Below, piece by piece: positions 48,240 to 60,616 of a stretch of 64,000 nt of DNA (within the stretch, counting starts at the first letter, position 1; each line of letters opens with the position of its first letter). The notes beneath the pieces were generated by a model. The model was not told the DNA's origin and ran no database searches. It worked only from the letters and a program-made list of their open reading frames with translations. Source of the DNA: Epiperipatus broadwayi (Eukaryota; Onychophora; Udeonychophora; Euonychophora; Peripatidae); the NCBI GenBank assembly GCA_028023455.1, contig JAQFVV010006306.1:485001-549000 (forward strand), read 5' to 3'. Position numbers and translations under genes: made by a program.

Positions 48240-50740
48240 ATACATTTGGCAATGTAATAAGAAAGATTAAATTATTATACTTCTTGAAGATATAAAACTC
48301 ATTTTGTACAATAATGCCTGTGCTATTTTATTAAACTTATGCTTCACCATTAGATTCAGAAAAGTAAAAAAAAAAAACAACTTTTATTCCTCAATAGATA
48401 GTAATATACATCAATACTATTAAAAACTGAATATACCTTCTTGTAAATTTCAATATATATGTCAGCAGATATTTTGTTCAAAAATTATTGGAAATACAGT
48501 AATGCTATTGACCATTGAATTCGATCTACTATTAATGAACTTGTGTAGTGTATGTGCATTCATGTCTAAAATATTGCATATAAAAGACCTGATATTAAGG
48601 TTTCAGAATGAAAAGTCCATATTACATGAGCTCTCAGGGCAGATTGTAGGACAAATTACAAATTAATACGTTCAAAAGTTAAAATGGTAACTGCATTAAT
48701 AAGTAAACCCAATTCCAAATATATTTGTAAATAAATTTTATTCTACTATTCATGCTTATTTTTAATGGCTATTAAACTCTAAAGTTGTCAACTTGAATTA
48801 TTAATCAAGCTGTCTCATGTTACTAAGGCACGGAAATCTTTTAAGGAATGTGCTGTAAACATAATTATGTCTGTTATTGGGCTCATTAAAAAAATTCTGA
48901 ATACTTATTTAACAATAAACATATTAAAAGAAAACAAATATGTTTTTTGCTCAGCAGAATATGTTGTGTGTGGAGCTTCAAAAACAATAAAAAATTTAAG
49001 AACAGAAATTCAAAAAATGGCAAAAAAAAAAAAAACTTTAAAATGATTAATGGATTAAAATTGAAAAAAAAAAAAAAACGAAAATTATTTGCTTACACTA
49101 GATTTGTTTTTTGACTCACAGAAAATAATGTGGACTGAAAAATAATATCCTACTAATTATGTAGTGGCACTTATTTATCTGATAAAGATAATATTTCAAA
49201 CAGATGGATAGAATATTTTTTCATTTTTAGACTAATATGATAATTCTATTTATTCATTTAGATTACGACTAAGATATCCGATGAAACAAAGTTAAATCAA
49301 TTCTTTACTTTTTTAAAAAATAGAAAAGTAGAGTGCCCTATTGAAAGAGATAAGTAAATTAATATGGCAGCCCATATTTGTAGTTTCGAGAGCCTATAAT
49401 CTATGGAAGATGTGTTAGTTGTTAAGTTAAAACAAAATTAATAAATCTTATTGTTAATGAAGTTTTATTCAATTTTTTTTTTTTACTTATAACATGGGAA
49501 GCAATGAGACATTCTTAACATTACCCCACTCTCCTGACACGAATTAGGGGCAAATATTGTATTAATTTATTTTTTTCATTCTTCTGTTAATAAGTCAATC
49601 CAAAAAAAAAAAGGGAAATAAACTAAATATTGTAATTAATTTTTCCACAATGATTTCTTTTTTTAAAATAATAGTAATAAAATATAAATATTAAATACAA
49701 TGTTTCCGAGCAGGCATTATTTTGTAAACATTTTTTGAGAGTCTCCAAAACTGTACATTTATCAAAACTACAGGCTGCCATCTTGGTTTACTTGAAAACT
49801 CACAAGTACCAAAAAATGTTTTAAAATATGGTAGTGTTGGTTTCAAAATTACTGCAATTTTTAGGCATATATAAATACCGACAAAGTTATATCACATGAT
49901 CTTAAGGATGTTTCTATGCTTTAAACATTTTTTTTAAAAGGTAAGTAAAAAAAATGCTGTAATTGTGGAATAACACTGTAACAAATTCAGTTAATCAAAA
50001 CACTCTGTGGCAGTATTTTAATTAATATGTTGTCAACATCATTCTTGCAGTGAATGGATATTTGTGAAGAATACATTAGTAGTACGTTAAGAAATGTAAA
50101 AAAAAAAGCACTTCAAATTTGCCTTTATTATATTTACATAATAAAGCTTTTTTTTTTTACTTACTTAGTTACAATCTAGATCTTATTTCCACAAATTACA
50201 TTGTTATTGATGCAATTTGCTATTAAATATCACACGCCCTTATGAAACACATAACCAAAGTGATGTCCAACATCAGTCACCTACAAATTTAATAAACATG
50301 GAGTTAATCATGACTTTGAACCTATGCAACCAATATAAGTAACAATATTTAAGAAAAGAGTTTATATCTTTCAGTATTAGCTTCAACTTTGTTTTCCATA
50401 TTTATAATAGTGCTTTTAGGAGCAGTTTATAGGATTCATGAAACTAAGTAATTTTAACCAATTAAAAGAAAATTACAAATTCCAATTTCTTGATTTTTTT
50501 ATTTTACAGTATGCTAATGATTATATTGTCCTTGCCAGTTCAAAAGAAAATCTACAGAATCCTTTTAATGTTTTAAATGTAAGCTATAAAGTTACTTGAG
50601 TTGGATAGCTATATAGCTATTTGAGTTGGATAGCTGGGTTTGAAGACATGTAGGTATCTGAAAATTTCAGATTTTCACCTCAACAGGTAACTTTTAAATA
50701 AATGCTGGCTTTGGGTTGGTATTTTTAGATCTAGTGACTG
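48240..50740. other. AT-rich stretch, no gene seen
   Basis: Homopolymer runs near 49020-49080 and a short local duplication GAGTTGGATAGCTAT near 50598-50632 are the only structures. No exon or element ORF is supported. Confidence 0.5.
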
Positions 50741-50743
50741 AAG

Positions 50744-50815
50744 CTATCCTAACTCCTCTCTAAGGAGTGCCAAAGCACAAAACCATGGTCAGAGATTAGG
50801 GGGAGGTTTCCTGAC
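50744..50815 (+). ncRNA. Hammerhead-like motif, two core changes
   Basis: CTCCTCT, CTAAGGA, stem II GTGC-CAAA-GCAC, AAAA, stem III ACC-AT-GGT, C at the cleavage position, then AGAGATTAGGGGGAG, which can pair with the CTCCTCT strand. The architecture is complete, but G5 and G12 are both A, so activity is unlikely. It is probably an isolated, decayed retrozyme or fold-back piece. Confidence 0.45.
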
Positions 50816-51215
50816 AGAGATATTTTAAATGCTTTTTCTGGCAATGCTTATTGTTTATATCTTACAAGAGAATGGGGTCATGTGATCTATGACTATTTTT
50901 TATTTGACTATTTATAACCTATAAAGACTTTGAATGTAATGCTAATCAATCTATTATTGTAAAGACATATCATGTGAAGCTTACAATAGTAAGACACTTC
51001 TTAAAATGTATTTTATAAGAAACATAAACATAGCTTTCTTGGGAGAGATAAATCTCCATTTATATTATAAAAAATATTTCAAAGACAGTCTAAAAAAAAA
51101 GATATTGTTGTGTAGTGTAATTTTCAATAGATCTCATGCAAGGTATTTACTTTTAACACTTTGTGGAGTGGTCTAATTATAAACATGCAACAATGATGTG
51201 AAAAAGATCTTTAAA

Positions 51216-51646
51216 AAATGTGATGTGACGCACTGTGGCTTCTCCTTTACCGGAGTATTCCTATCAGGCACAATGCTCAGAGAAACCTGTTGGCGACTTA
51301 ACCTTCACTTTCCCTTCTCCACCCTAAATTTTTCCAGCATTCTTCCCCATCCTGCTCCATCCCATTTCTACAGCATAATCTTTTGTCAACTCTATGACGT
51401 TTCACCCTTATCTTTCCTCAAACCCAGCATAAAAACTAAGAATCCAATTTCTGTATAATCAAGTTGTTTATATTTATTCTCCCACAAGTTCATTATTTGT
51501 ACTCTTTCTGTTTGCAGGCATTTCCATTCAATTAACAGATGCCTAATATTTTCTATGTCTTCTTACATAACTTGCACATTAACCCATATTTTTCCATTTA
51601 TGTGTATATTCCCTTGTCGTTAAAGATTCTGTTTGAGCCTTAAACA
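51216..51646 (-). pseudogene. LINE 3' fragment adjoining a second copy
   Basis: A 5'-truncated minus-strand copy of about 430 bp covers the end of the ORF and the 3' region of the same family as 51647-53640; for example TTCATTATTTGTACTCTTTC and ACAGATGCCTAATATTTTCT occur in both. Its truncated end abuts the 3' end of the next copy directly, giving a head-to-tail pair. Confidence 0.75.
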
Positions 51647-53640
51647 GTGTGATATGATGTACTGTGACTTCTTAAACGAAGTCAGGAATCTCTCAACAAC
51701 TATGCCCAAAAAACCTGTTAGCCACTTTACCTTCACCTTCCATTCCCCACCCTAAGCTTTCTCATAATCTCCTCTATCCCATTTCCACAGCATAATCTTT
51801 GTCAACTCTATGGCATTTATAACTAAATCCCCCTTATCTTTTCCCAAACCCAGCATAAAAACCAATAATCCATTTTCCGTATAATCACTTTGCTCATATT
51901 TATTCTCCCATAACTTCATTATTTGTACCCTTTCTGCTTTCAAGCATTTACATCCAATCAACAGATGCCTAATATTTTCTATATCTTCCCTATACAATTT
52001 GCAGACTAAATCACCCATATTTTTCCATTTACATATATATTCTCTTGTTGCTAAAGATCCTGTTCGAGCCTTAAACAATAAGCTACTTTCCTTACTATTA
52101 TCATAAATTAACTTGCACCCAATGTTCCGTTTATTTCTATATATATTTAAACTCTTTTTACTCTCCATACTAGTTCTCCATCTCTCCAACTCCCTATTCT
52201 TTATTAATACATCTATTCTTTTATCCCATTCCTTACCACCATAACACTCAACAATCCTCCTAACACAATCATCCCACCTTTTATACAAGTATACTGATAT
52301 AAATTCTTTATCCAAATCCTTTGCATACCGCATTACCTTTCTAACCCATCTTGCTGCCTGCCCTTTACTCATAACGCAATTAAATACTATTTTGGCACTT
52401 CTTTTATTATCCATAAACTGCAACCTACCAAACATTTTCATTTTACTTTTTGCATATCTCATATAAAAACTTGACCATCCCATTTCTCCTTGGCCTCCTT
52501 TGCTATCCATATCTCTGCATCTAGTGCATGTCTTCCTATTTCCCTTTGTACTTTCTCTAAGTAATCTAATACCCTTTTACTAACACATAATGCTACTACA
52601 ACTCCCTTCCATACAATTCTAGCTACATCATATTTATTATATGAAAACACTAATTTCTTTACTAAACCCTTTCTTTGCTTAATTTACCAATTTTTGCTCC
52701 CATTCAACCAAGTAATTTTCCTGATGACTTAAGATGATTCCCAAATAACTATATCTATCCACCATACTTAACTTTATACCCCCAATAAAAATTCTACATC
52801 TTCTCTTTCCCCATTATTAATCATCATTATATTTGATTTTTCTTCACTAAATTTAATCCCCATCTCTTTACCCACCCTTGCACATGTCTTCAGCATAACT
52901 TCCATATCTTCTCTTCTTTCTGCATACAAAAAAATATCATCCACAAAAAAAAGACCCGACAAAATATATACTTCCTTGCCACCCATTAATGGTATTTCTA
53001 TCCCTCTTCCTAGTCTATCTATTGCTTTCTCCATTTCACTCAAATACAACAAAAACAAAATAAGTGATATAGGGCATTCTTGCCTTAAACCCACCCCATT
53101 TTTAACTTTAACTGATTCTATATCCCCTAATTGGTAAGTATAGTAATTATTTTCATATAATTTCTTAATAATATTTACTAAAACTTCATCCATTCCCAAA
53201 TTTGCTAAACTTACCCATAATCTATTTCTATTTACTCTATCATATGCCTTGTCTATATCTATAAAACTCATATATAACGATCTATCTGAATTCCTACTCA
53301 TATCCATAAGTTATGTAACTACAAATAAACTATCTCCTATAAGCCTATCTGACCTAAAACCTCCTTGCATTTCCCCCACTATATTATTCTCTTCCATCCA
53401 TTTTACAACTCTTCCAGCTACCATATATGAGAAAACTTTATATAAAACTGATGTTATCGTTCTCTAATTATTTAAATTTCTATGATCTTTACCCTTTCCT
53501 TTAAATAATAATCTTACTCTTGTATTACTCCAACTACCCGGAAAAAACTCTCTTCTATGCCATCTTATTAAAACATGATAATAACTTTGCTTTTGCTCTA
53601 TGCCCTAAATTCATTACCATCTCTGTTGCCCATCTACCTT
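51647..53640 (-). pseudogene. LINE, relatively young, with reverse transcriptase and long C-terminal ORF
   Basis: Minus-strand ORF 52774-53307 carries RT motifs: SFIDIDKAYDRVNRNRLW, GVGLRQECPISLILFLLYLS (GCPIS changed to ECPIS) and SGLFFVDDIFLYAERREDME, where FVDD keeps the catalytic aspartates. After a frame break come 52459-52650 and a 252-residue ORF (51752-52510) with a zinc-binding-like HLLIGCKC stretch near its end, typical of the C terminus of such proteins. A 3' region follows. The 5' part, with the endonuclease, is missing. Two or more frame breaks make it inactive, but the intact ORFs suggest it is younger than the other LINEs here. Confidence 0.8.
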
Positions 53641-53674
53641 GCATGAGAATAGTGTATTAAAAATTACACTACCA

Positions 53675-53925
53675 AAATATTATTAAATGGATAATCTCAT
53701 CTAATGAATGAATCATAAAAATTATTAATGCAATATTGCCTGCTTGCATAAGAAAATATTATTAAGTGGATCTCATCTAATGAATGAATCTTAAAAATTA
53801 TTAATGCAATATTGCCTGCTTGCATAAGAAAATATTAAGTGGATAATCTCGTCTAATGAATGATTAATGAAAATTATTATTGCAATATTGATTGCTTGCA
53901 TAAGAAAATATTACTTAGGATAAAA
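53675..53925 (+). repeat. Tandem repeat, three units of about 76 bp
   Basis: Units share GCTTGCATAAGAAAATATT (about 53743, 53819 and 53895) and CTAATGAATGAATC. The first two units are nearly identical and the third has drifted. It lies just upstream of the 5'-truncated LINE and may be part of the insertion site or an unrelated minisatellite. Confidence 0.75.
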
Positions 53926-53929
53926 TACA

Positions 53930-54840
53930 ATGGAAAGCTACAATTATGATAGGTGGTCAAGATCCTTAAATAAAAAAAAAAAGAGGGAAAAAACAATTAT
54001 AAGCTATCAAATAAACAGACAAACGGATATACATAATAAATATTTGCGTTACGCTAATGGCAAAATTTTTTATTATTATTTTATTTTCTTCGGAATAACC
54101 ATACTTTTTTTACATGTGACTATTAAAGCTGACAGAATGTATAATTTTTATTATACATAAAGATATAGAAAATATATATATTGTTTATATATAATAAAAC
54201 TATTTACAGTATATTTATTGATTTGGGAAAAAATATTGATAAGCTTCAACGAAATCAAGAAAAGCAGTCCAATTTTAAAAAACAAATTAATCTGGAGACA
54301 GACTTAAGTCTGTTGCGTGAACAGATCAGTTGTAATTAATGGCGCGCTATTAAATTTATATACTTTTTTTTTTTAAATCTAAAAATATTCATTGTAATAA
54401 TTTTTTTTAGCTAAAACTTTATATAAGATAATTTTAATAGAAATTATATTAATTTGATTAACATAATTTATTTATCAATCTATTTTTTTATATAAAAAAA
54501 TCAGTTGAAAATAACTTTTTATATCAAAAATATCAAAAAAAAACACAACTATAGTAGCTATTATATAAACATAATTACAGTACTAATAATATGTAATTGA
54601 ACGGAAGTAGTAGTAATATATAATTTGCTTAATTTTTAAATATATAATATACACAGCCCGTTTCTAATTTTCACCGAATGATATCATTATTATATTTTTA
54701 TCAGGCAGATAATGAAAGACAGTTTTCATTTTATTTTATTATCTTCCGTTTTTATGATAAGAATAAGAAATATAAAGAAAGAATATTGAAACTTAGGATT
54801 CAGTTCTGATAAAATAATTTGGAAATAATAAATTAGAATG
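53930..54840. other. AT-rich stretch, no gene seen
   Basis: The plus-strand frame at 53930-54160 is AT-driven with no family match. No repeat is recognised. Confidence 0.5.
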
Positions 54841-54847
54841 ATATAAT

Positions 54848-55478
54848 TGTTGTGTTTGGTCTGGATTACAGACCCAACCAATAGTAAATAATGTAATATA
54901 ATACTGAAACAAGTATTACAATTAATATATTTATTATGTACAAATATATACAATACAATATATATACAAATGAATATTTACAAGTAGAATCTTGGAGTTT
55001 AACGTAACTCTGGGTTCTGCCTGCCGCTTCCAGCCACACCTGATGGCTTGCCTCACGGGTAGGGTCTATGACTCTTCCAGCTGTTCAAGACAGCTTGCCT
55101 CGAGCCGAGAGTGATCTTAGCAGCGTCCAGTCTCTGTGGGACTTACCTAGCTGCGTAGATCTAAATAGCATAGTGCTATCAATGGGAATACTTGCTGCTG
55201 TTTAGGTTAGCAGTTTCCCTGGGAGAACGCAAAGACTGTTTAGGTTAGATACGTTCTTCCCCGATCCTCACAAAAGGCTGACTATTTATACCCAGATCCC
55301 TGACCTTATTGAAAACCTTCGGATTTAGCAAGCATCATTGTTTATTGGCCTGTAATAATCGTTGGCTATGTTGTTATCTATACATCAGCCTATTGGCCTG
55401 TGGCAAACAATACTTAATCCGATAAGATAAGGAGGCATCTGGAATAGTCTACTTCTGAGAGAAGGGAGGACTATAACA
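54848..55478 (-). mobile_element. Solo LTR of an LTR retrotransposon, 631 bp
   Basis: It has TG...CA ends on both strands and a perfect 5-bp target duplication ATAAT (54843-54847 and 55479-55483). Read on the minus strand it begins TGTTATAGTCCTCCC, has a TATA box (GGGTATAAATAG near 55285-55296) and a later AATAAA-type signal (ACATAATAAATA near 54925-54940) before the end ACACAACA. Thus U3, R and U5 are all suggested. Its base composition is much richer in G+C than the flanks. No internal region or second LTR exists, so it arose by LTR-LTR recombination. A 5-bp duplication fits Gypsy or Bel/Pao types. Confidence 0.85.
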
Positions 55479-56040
55479 ATAATGAATGAACGAAAACAAA
55501 TAGATTTATGATAGCATAAAAAGATTTAGAGAAAGAAATGAATAATTAACTTATATAACAGGACATTTGATTATAAGAAACCTCTTTTTGCCACATTACA
55601 ACAGACATACTATAATTTCTTATGACTTGCTTCTTTTTTTTTTTAAAAAAAATATTTTTTATAAAATAATAAATGTTAGTTTTAAATCTTTATAGCAAGT
55701 TTTTTTTAAATGAGGTGTTAAATTTAATTGCTGTAGATTCATTAGAATAAATTTGTAATTTCACAAAAAAATAATTACATTGATAATACAATGCTATTAC
55801 ATGTGTTCACGTGAGTTTGTATGACCTATTGACTAGATTAATAAAAAAAAACTAATCGATAAGAAATGAAATTACGTATTTCTTACTGAATTTGTGGCAG
55901 GAAGTATATTAAATAAAAGTATAAAAATAATTTATTTAGCAAGTAAAACGTTATAAAAAATAATTCATAAGAAAATAAATGAAGGCATGTGTTAAATGGA
56001 AAAAAAACATGGATTTACAGCTCGGAGTTAGTAAAAAATT

Positions 56041-56245
56041 CAAGCATCAGAATCGATCCTGAGACCTTCCGATACCAAGTAAGAAGGCTCTCCCAACTAC
56101 ACCAACCACATAGGGTAAAAGAAAAGCATAGGCTTTGTTACTCAGAGTTAATAAGTTCTAGGCCAGATGTGTGAGTGCCAGAATCGACCCTTTTACCTCC
56201 TGATCCCAAGTCAGATGTTTTACCAATTACACTGAACTAGAGTTG
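56041..56245 (-). repeat. Two tandem tRNA-like units (tRNA-Pro-like SINE heads)
   Basis: Minus strand: unit at 56173-56240 reads AGTGTAATTGGTAAAACATC (box A), an anticodon-like CTTGGGA loop (TGG), and GGGTCGATTCTGGC (box B). A second unit at 56041-56112 reads TGTAGTTGGGAGAGC, CTTGGTA and AGGATCGATTCTGATGC. The stems do not form a clean acceptor, so these are SINE heads or tRNA pseudogenes rather than active genes. Confidence 0.55.
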
Positions 56246-56249
56246 TTAA

Positions 56250-57435
56250 GGTGCCCAACATGAGGATCTAGAGGTCCTAGGATGTGGCACTCAGACTTCT
56301 TACAAACTCCTGAGTAATAAAGCCCTATGTCTTTTTTTTTCAATAAAAAAAAAAAATTCTAAAAGTAAGCTAATTATGATAAAAAGGTTATCATTAGCAA
56401 GCATTTAAAGCCATATAAATATATATATAATAATTCAATAAAAATTTCTTTTTCATTTGATATTTACACATATAAACTGTTTATCAAAATATGTAAATCT
56501 AAAAAATGTGACATGAAATAGAGTAAGAACAATAAAAGACTGGAAAATCTCTTAATTATAGAACTTAATGATATTGAATAAATGCAACAATGCAAGATAT
56601 AAAATATATTGGACTATAATTTCACCTTTCTTAAAAAATTTTTTAAAAAAGGTTGCCTTGACAACAGTTGAGATTGTTGATTATTAATGATATTGGGATT
56701 GTCTAAGAATTGACTGATTTTAATAATATAAGATTTAATTTCTTTTTCATTTAATAATTGCATACATAAACTATTTATAAAAATATATTGTAAATCAAAA
56801 GAGCTTTGTCATAGAAGACAATAAGAATAATAAAAGAATGGAAAATATTTACCTTATACCAAATAGACATCTTCTATAGTATAAGATATAATATAAAATG
56901 ATCCTTAGAGAAATGTGGCTCTAAAATGACTATTTTAAAACATGTATAGAGAATGATTTGTAAATCTTCATCACTAACACTGAAGCAAGTGGCATACATT
57001 GAAAACTTTTTAAAGCATAATTACATTTCGAATTTTTAACTAAATAAAGAATGAGCTTACAACCTTTCCTCCATGCCTTCAAAAAGAAGCACATGGTAAT
57101 ATTTTAATATATAGCATAATAGCAGCATACTGTTACTCTAGCATAAAAAATAAGGAATCATTTTTCTTTGTCTCAATTTAATTCTAACTAGATACTTAAA
57201 ATAATAAACACTTAGAATAAATATATTTTAGGAAACATCATTTAAGATTTAATTCAAGAATGTTATATATCAACACTACACATTTACTGCTTTCTGGGGA
57301 AACTTTATTCACAATGGATATTAATCAGTCATTTAATATTCAATCAAATAAACATTCTTTTCCTTAATGACATATCCAATCAATATTATTGCATTATAAT
57401 ATCATAGAAAAATATTAATGTTTGAAATTTTATTT
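56250..57435. other. AT-rich stretch, no gene seen
   Basis: There is a short diverged duplication (CTTTTTCATTT, ATATTTAC and AATAAAAGA wording around 56440-56540 and 56735-56850). Nothing else is supported. Confidence 0.4.
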
Positions 57436-57440
57436 TAGTC

Positions 57441-57548
57441 TGCAATTGGTGGTCAAGAGGTCAGCGCGACTGCCTTGCATTTGCAGGCAGTTGCCCAGGT
57501 TGCAGGTTCACGTCCCGGCCGATGCTATGACACTTAAAAAAAAAAAAA
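57441..57548 (+). mobile_element. tRNA-derived SINE, copy 3
   Basis: It is nearly identical to copy 1: TTGGTGGTCAAGAGGTCAGC, the long central arm, AGGTTCACGTCCCGGCC and GATGCTATGACACTT followed by poly-A. No flanking duplication is clear. Confidence 0.75.
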
Positions 57549-57973
57549 TTATGACTATTGAGGCCATTATATTCTAAATATATTTTAGTAATTATTCACT
57601 TGCTTCTTTAACCTGAATTTCAAAAAAGTTAAAAACTTGTGATGACAAATCAATACAATATTGATGTAAAAATTCAAAACTAATAAAATATATATCATTT
57701 TACTACAACAAAAATTAAATGTTTGATAAATATTTCTTATTTCTCAAATTTTCCAATGAAAGATTTGAGGTACTTTTCTGCTTAAGAAAACAAGGCATTT
57801 TATAGATAAAATAAGCAACTTCTAAAATGGTGGGTTTTTTTCCCTTGATGAATGTTAATAAATATTTTCATTTTATACTTTAGAGATAAATAATTTGTTT
57901 TAAAGATTCTTTGGTATGGTAATACTAGGTGACCCACACTGCCTTATTTTTAAGAGAAAAACTTAATATTTGT

Positions 57974-58200
57974 TAAAACAGGCAAAACTCACTATACATA
58001 TTGCCACACACAGCAAACTAGAGTAATCAATGGATGCCAGAAGGCTTGTGCATAAAATCCCCATCTAGTGCCTACCCTTCTGGCATCCATTGATTTCTCT
58101 AGCTTGCTGTGTGTGGCATATATATATATAGTGAGTTTTTGCCTGTTTTAACAACAGTTATACACAAGCATAAGAGGTGGTAGTCATGTGATGTTTATTG
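57974..58200. mobile_element. Fold-back element family A, copy 6 (reverse orientation)
   Basis: A 13-bp direct repeat ACTTAATATTTGT flanks it (57961-57973 and 58201-58213). Here the extra outer block is on the right (CATGTGATGTTT), so the copy is inverted relative to copies 1-5. The copy-specific block GCCACACACAGCAAACTAG is mirrored in the other arm. The fold point is near 58072. Confidence 0.75.
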
Positions 58201-58653
58201 ACTTAATATTTGTGTAAAGTTTATTAATAAATAAATTTTAAATACCGATATTAGATATAGAATAAATGTTCAGGTGACTGAGTAACTTATTAAGTATTTA
58301 AATGAATAAGCAAGTAAATCGGTATTTCTAATTCCTTCAATTAATATTTTTTGTGTGTGAAAACCTATCATGTGACTAATAATTTTGACTAAATTAACCA
58401 TGTCATTTCTAGCAATGCAATATTAAATTTTAATGCATCTGCTGAAGTTACAATTTTCACAATTACTTAAAAATACATCCTCAAAAAAAAATATATTAAA
58501 TGCCATATAAAACTAATATCACAAACAACAAGAAATGCTAATAAAATATAAAAAATATCAAAAAATAATATTAACATATTTTTAAATTCATTAAATTTAA
58601 ATTTATTCATAAATTGTATATTTTGATATTTTAGTTTTAAAAATAGAACATTT

Positions 58654-58758
58654 GTCTTGCGTTGTTAGCCGAGAGGTATCGCAGCAGCCATGCAAGCAAG
58701 TAATTGGTTGCAGACGGTTGTGGGTTCGCGTCCCGGCCGATGCTATGACATATGAAAG
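58654..58758 (+). mobile_element. tRNA-derived SINE, copy 4
   Basis: A perfect 15-bp duplication AAAAATAGAACATTT flanks it (58639-58653 and 58759-58773). Box A GTTAGCCGAGAGGTATCGC and box B GGGTTCGCGTCCCGG are both good. The central arm differs from copies 1 and 3, so this is a distinct subfamily. The perfect duplication points to a fairly recent insertion. Confidence 0.8.
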
Positions 58759-59290
58759 AAAAATAGAACATTTTTTATGCTTTAGAATTAGATTACACTT
58801 ATTTATGTAAAGAATAAAGTATAGAGATAACTGTCAATCATTATAAATAATAGAGGTTTTTTCATGAAAACAGGAGCATTTCAAATAATTAGCAGAATCC
58901 ATTACCAGAGGGTCCTTTTTTTCTTAACAAAATGAATATTATTTTTGATATAATTTGTCTTAAAATATCTATTTTAATAATAACGATAAAGAAACAAATC
59001 AAAATTGAATGATTTATTAGTATGTACACATACATTTACATATATAATAGAAACCAAATATAACAAAATTCCAGTGATGCAGAATAAAATTCCATCTTGT
59101 AGATTAGTCTATTTCCAGTAAAACCTGATAGCCAATACTTCACCCTACTTTTCGACCATGTCCATATGCTATATATTCAGCTAAAAAAATAGCATCAATT
59201 CTGTGACATTCTGGTTTGCTATTGTGAATCTTTTAAATAAAAAGCATGCTCATTCATAATTTACCAGAACTTTCTCTGCATTCCTTGTTT

Positions 59291-59551
59291 AGAATTTTAT
59301 TCTGATGCACTACTAGAATTTTGTTAGAGTATTTACAATCTAATCCTGACTTAAAAGATCTGAGTCACACCATTGTTGATGAAGCTCGTGTATGTAATAT
59401 ATTTATCAATATGTTATTAGTTATTTTAAAGACTGCCATTTCTAGAAATCCTGATTTAAAAGTCAGAATTATGAATGCATCTTTGAATTCAGAGCTATTT
59501 TCTAAATCAAATATAAATAAGTTGTTATTAGGTGGCCTATTTCTTTTATAA
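59291..59551 (+). pseudogene. DExH-box helicase pseudogene fragment
   Basis: The plus-strand frame reads RILF-stop-CTTRILLEYLQ, then NPDLKDLSHTIVDEARV and SRNPDLKVRIMNASLNSELF. DExH helicases of the DHX36/DHX57/DHX9 group have FCTTGxLL, SHIIVDEAHER, RPDLKVILMSATLNAELFS in this order (motifs Ib, II and III). Here the TTG reads TTR, DEAH is DEAR, SAT is NAS and a stop sits before CTT, so it cannot be active. The match covers only about 80 residues, and no introns or flanking domains are seen. It is a dead fragment, perhaps a truncated retrocopy. Confidence 0.65.
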
Positions 59552-59651
59552 ACTAACTATTTAAAATATTGCTAATAAAAATAATTATTTCAATAAAAAA
59601 TTAAAATAAATAAATGATTGATAAGTAATTTTGCATAATGATATTTGTATA

Positions 59652-59885
59652 ATTCAGGCATGGGGAACCTTTTATTGGCCAAGGACCATTTGGATATATT
59701 TACAATACCACTTTGTGAACCATCTACAATTATTGATATAAAAATTTGCCTGCTATATTTGATCAAACATTTAAATAATTAATTCCTAATAATTACGGGT
59801 GGGCAATCTTTTCAGCTGGCAGACCAATTTCAGTTTGACCTTTGTAAATGAGGGCCATATTTTTTTTATTAATTAAAAAGTAAGT
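59652..59885. mobile_element. hAT-like transposon end fragments
   Basis: CAGGCATGGGGAACCTTTT (59657) and GGGTGGGCAATCTTTTCAGC (59799), followed by GGGCCATATTTT, resemble the CAGGGGTGGGCAACCTTT termini of hAT elements. Two such ends in direct orientation suggest nested or partial copies. There is no transposase. Confidence 0.4.
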
Positions 59886-60550
59886 AATATCATTATTATT
59901 AATGACTGTTCCACATTTAATGCCAATTTGCCTTGTAACTATTCTTCATAATATTTGTATATTCTCAAAATTTTATGTTCTGGATAGATTAATTCTACAG
60001 CAGCTAGGATGGAGTCATTTATAAACCCTCCTTCAGAAAACAGTTTTGAAGTTTCTGTTTTGTTTGAAGAAAAAAAAAGTAATTAACCTTCACAGAATTT
60101 CCTGATTTTTTTTTTTTTTTGACTTTTCATGAAACATGTCAACTACTTGATAAAGCTCCTTTTCAAGTTTTCTATTTTAATATTTCTTTCATTCCCAACC
60201 ATTTCATTGTCATTGTAATCAGAATGTTTAATAAATAGTGTTCTTTATTAATTGAAATATTTTCCAGACATATCAATTTCTTTCTCTAAAAAAAAATATG
60301 CGTTGATTCATTTCTATAGAAGTACACAATTTTCTAGGACAATTTTTTTTATCTTACTTGGTGTAGCCATCGTAATAAAAAAATAAAATAAATGCAAAAT
60401 AATAATAAAACAAAGTAAAATTCTAATTTTATTTTTGTGAATATATAATTATTATAAATAGCAGATTTGAACCCAGACTTTCAATCAACCTTCAACTATC
60501 CACACTATCTAATACTATCGATACATATGACCACATACATGTAGAAAAGA

Positions 60551-60616
60551 TAAATAATCACCAATATATGTATTTTGTTCTAAACCAGCACTCATCAGTT
60601 GATCCAGATTATCATA
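60551..60616 (-). ncRNA. Hammerhead motif, decayed
   Basis: CTGATGA (60592-60598 inverse), stem II GTGCT/AGAAC with one mismatch, AAAA for GAAA, ATA-CA-TAT stem III. Outer stem I GATAATC/GATTATT pairs well. Confidence 0.55.
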
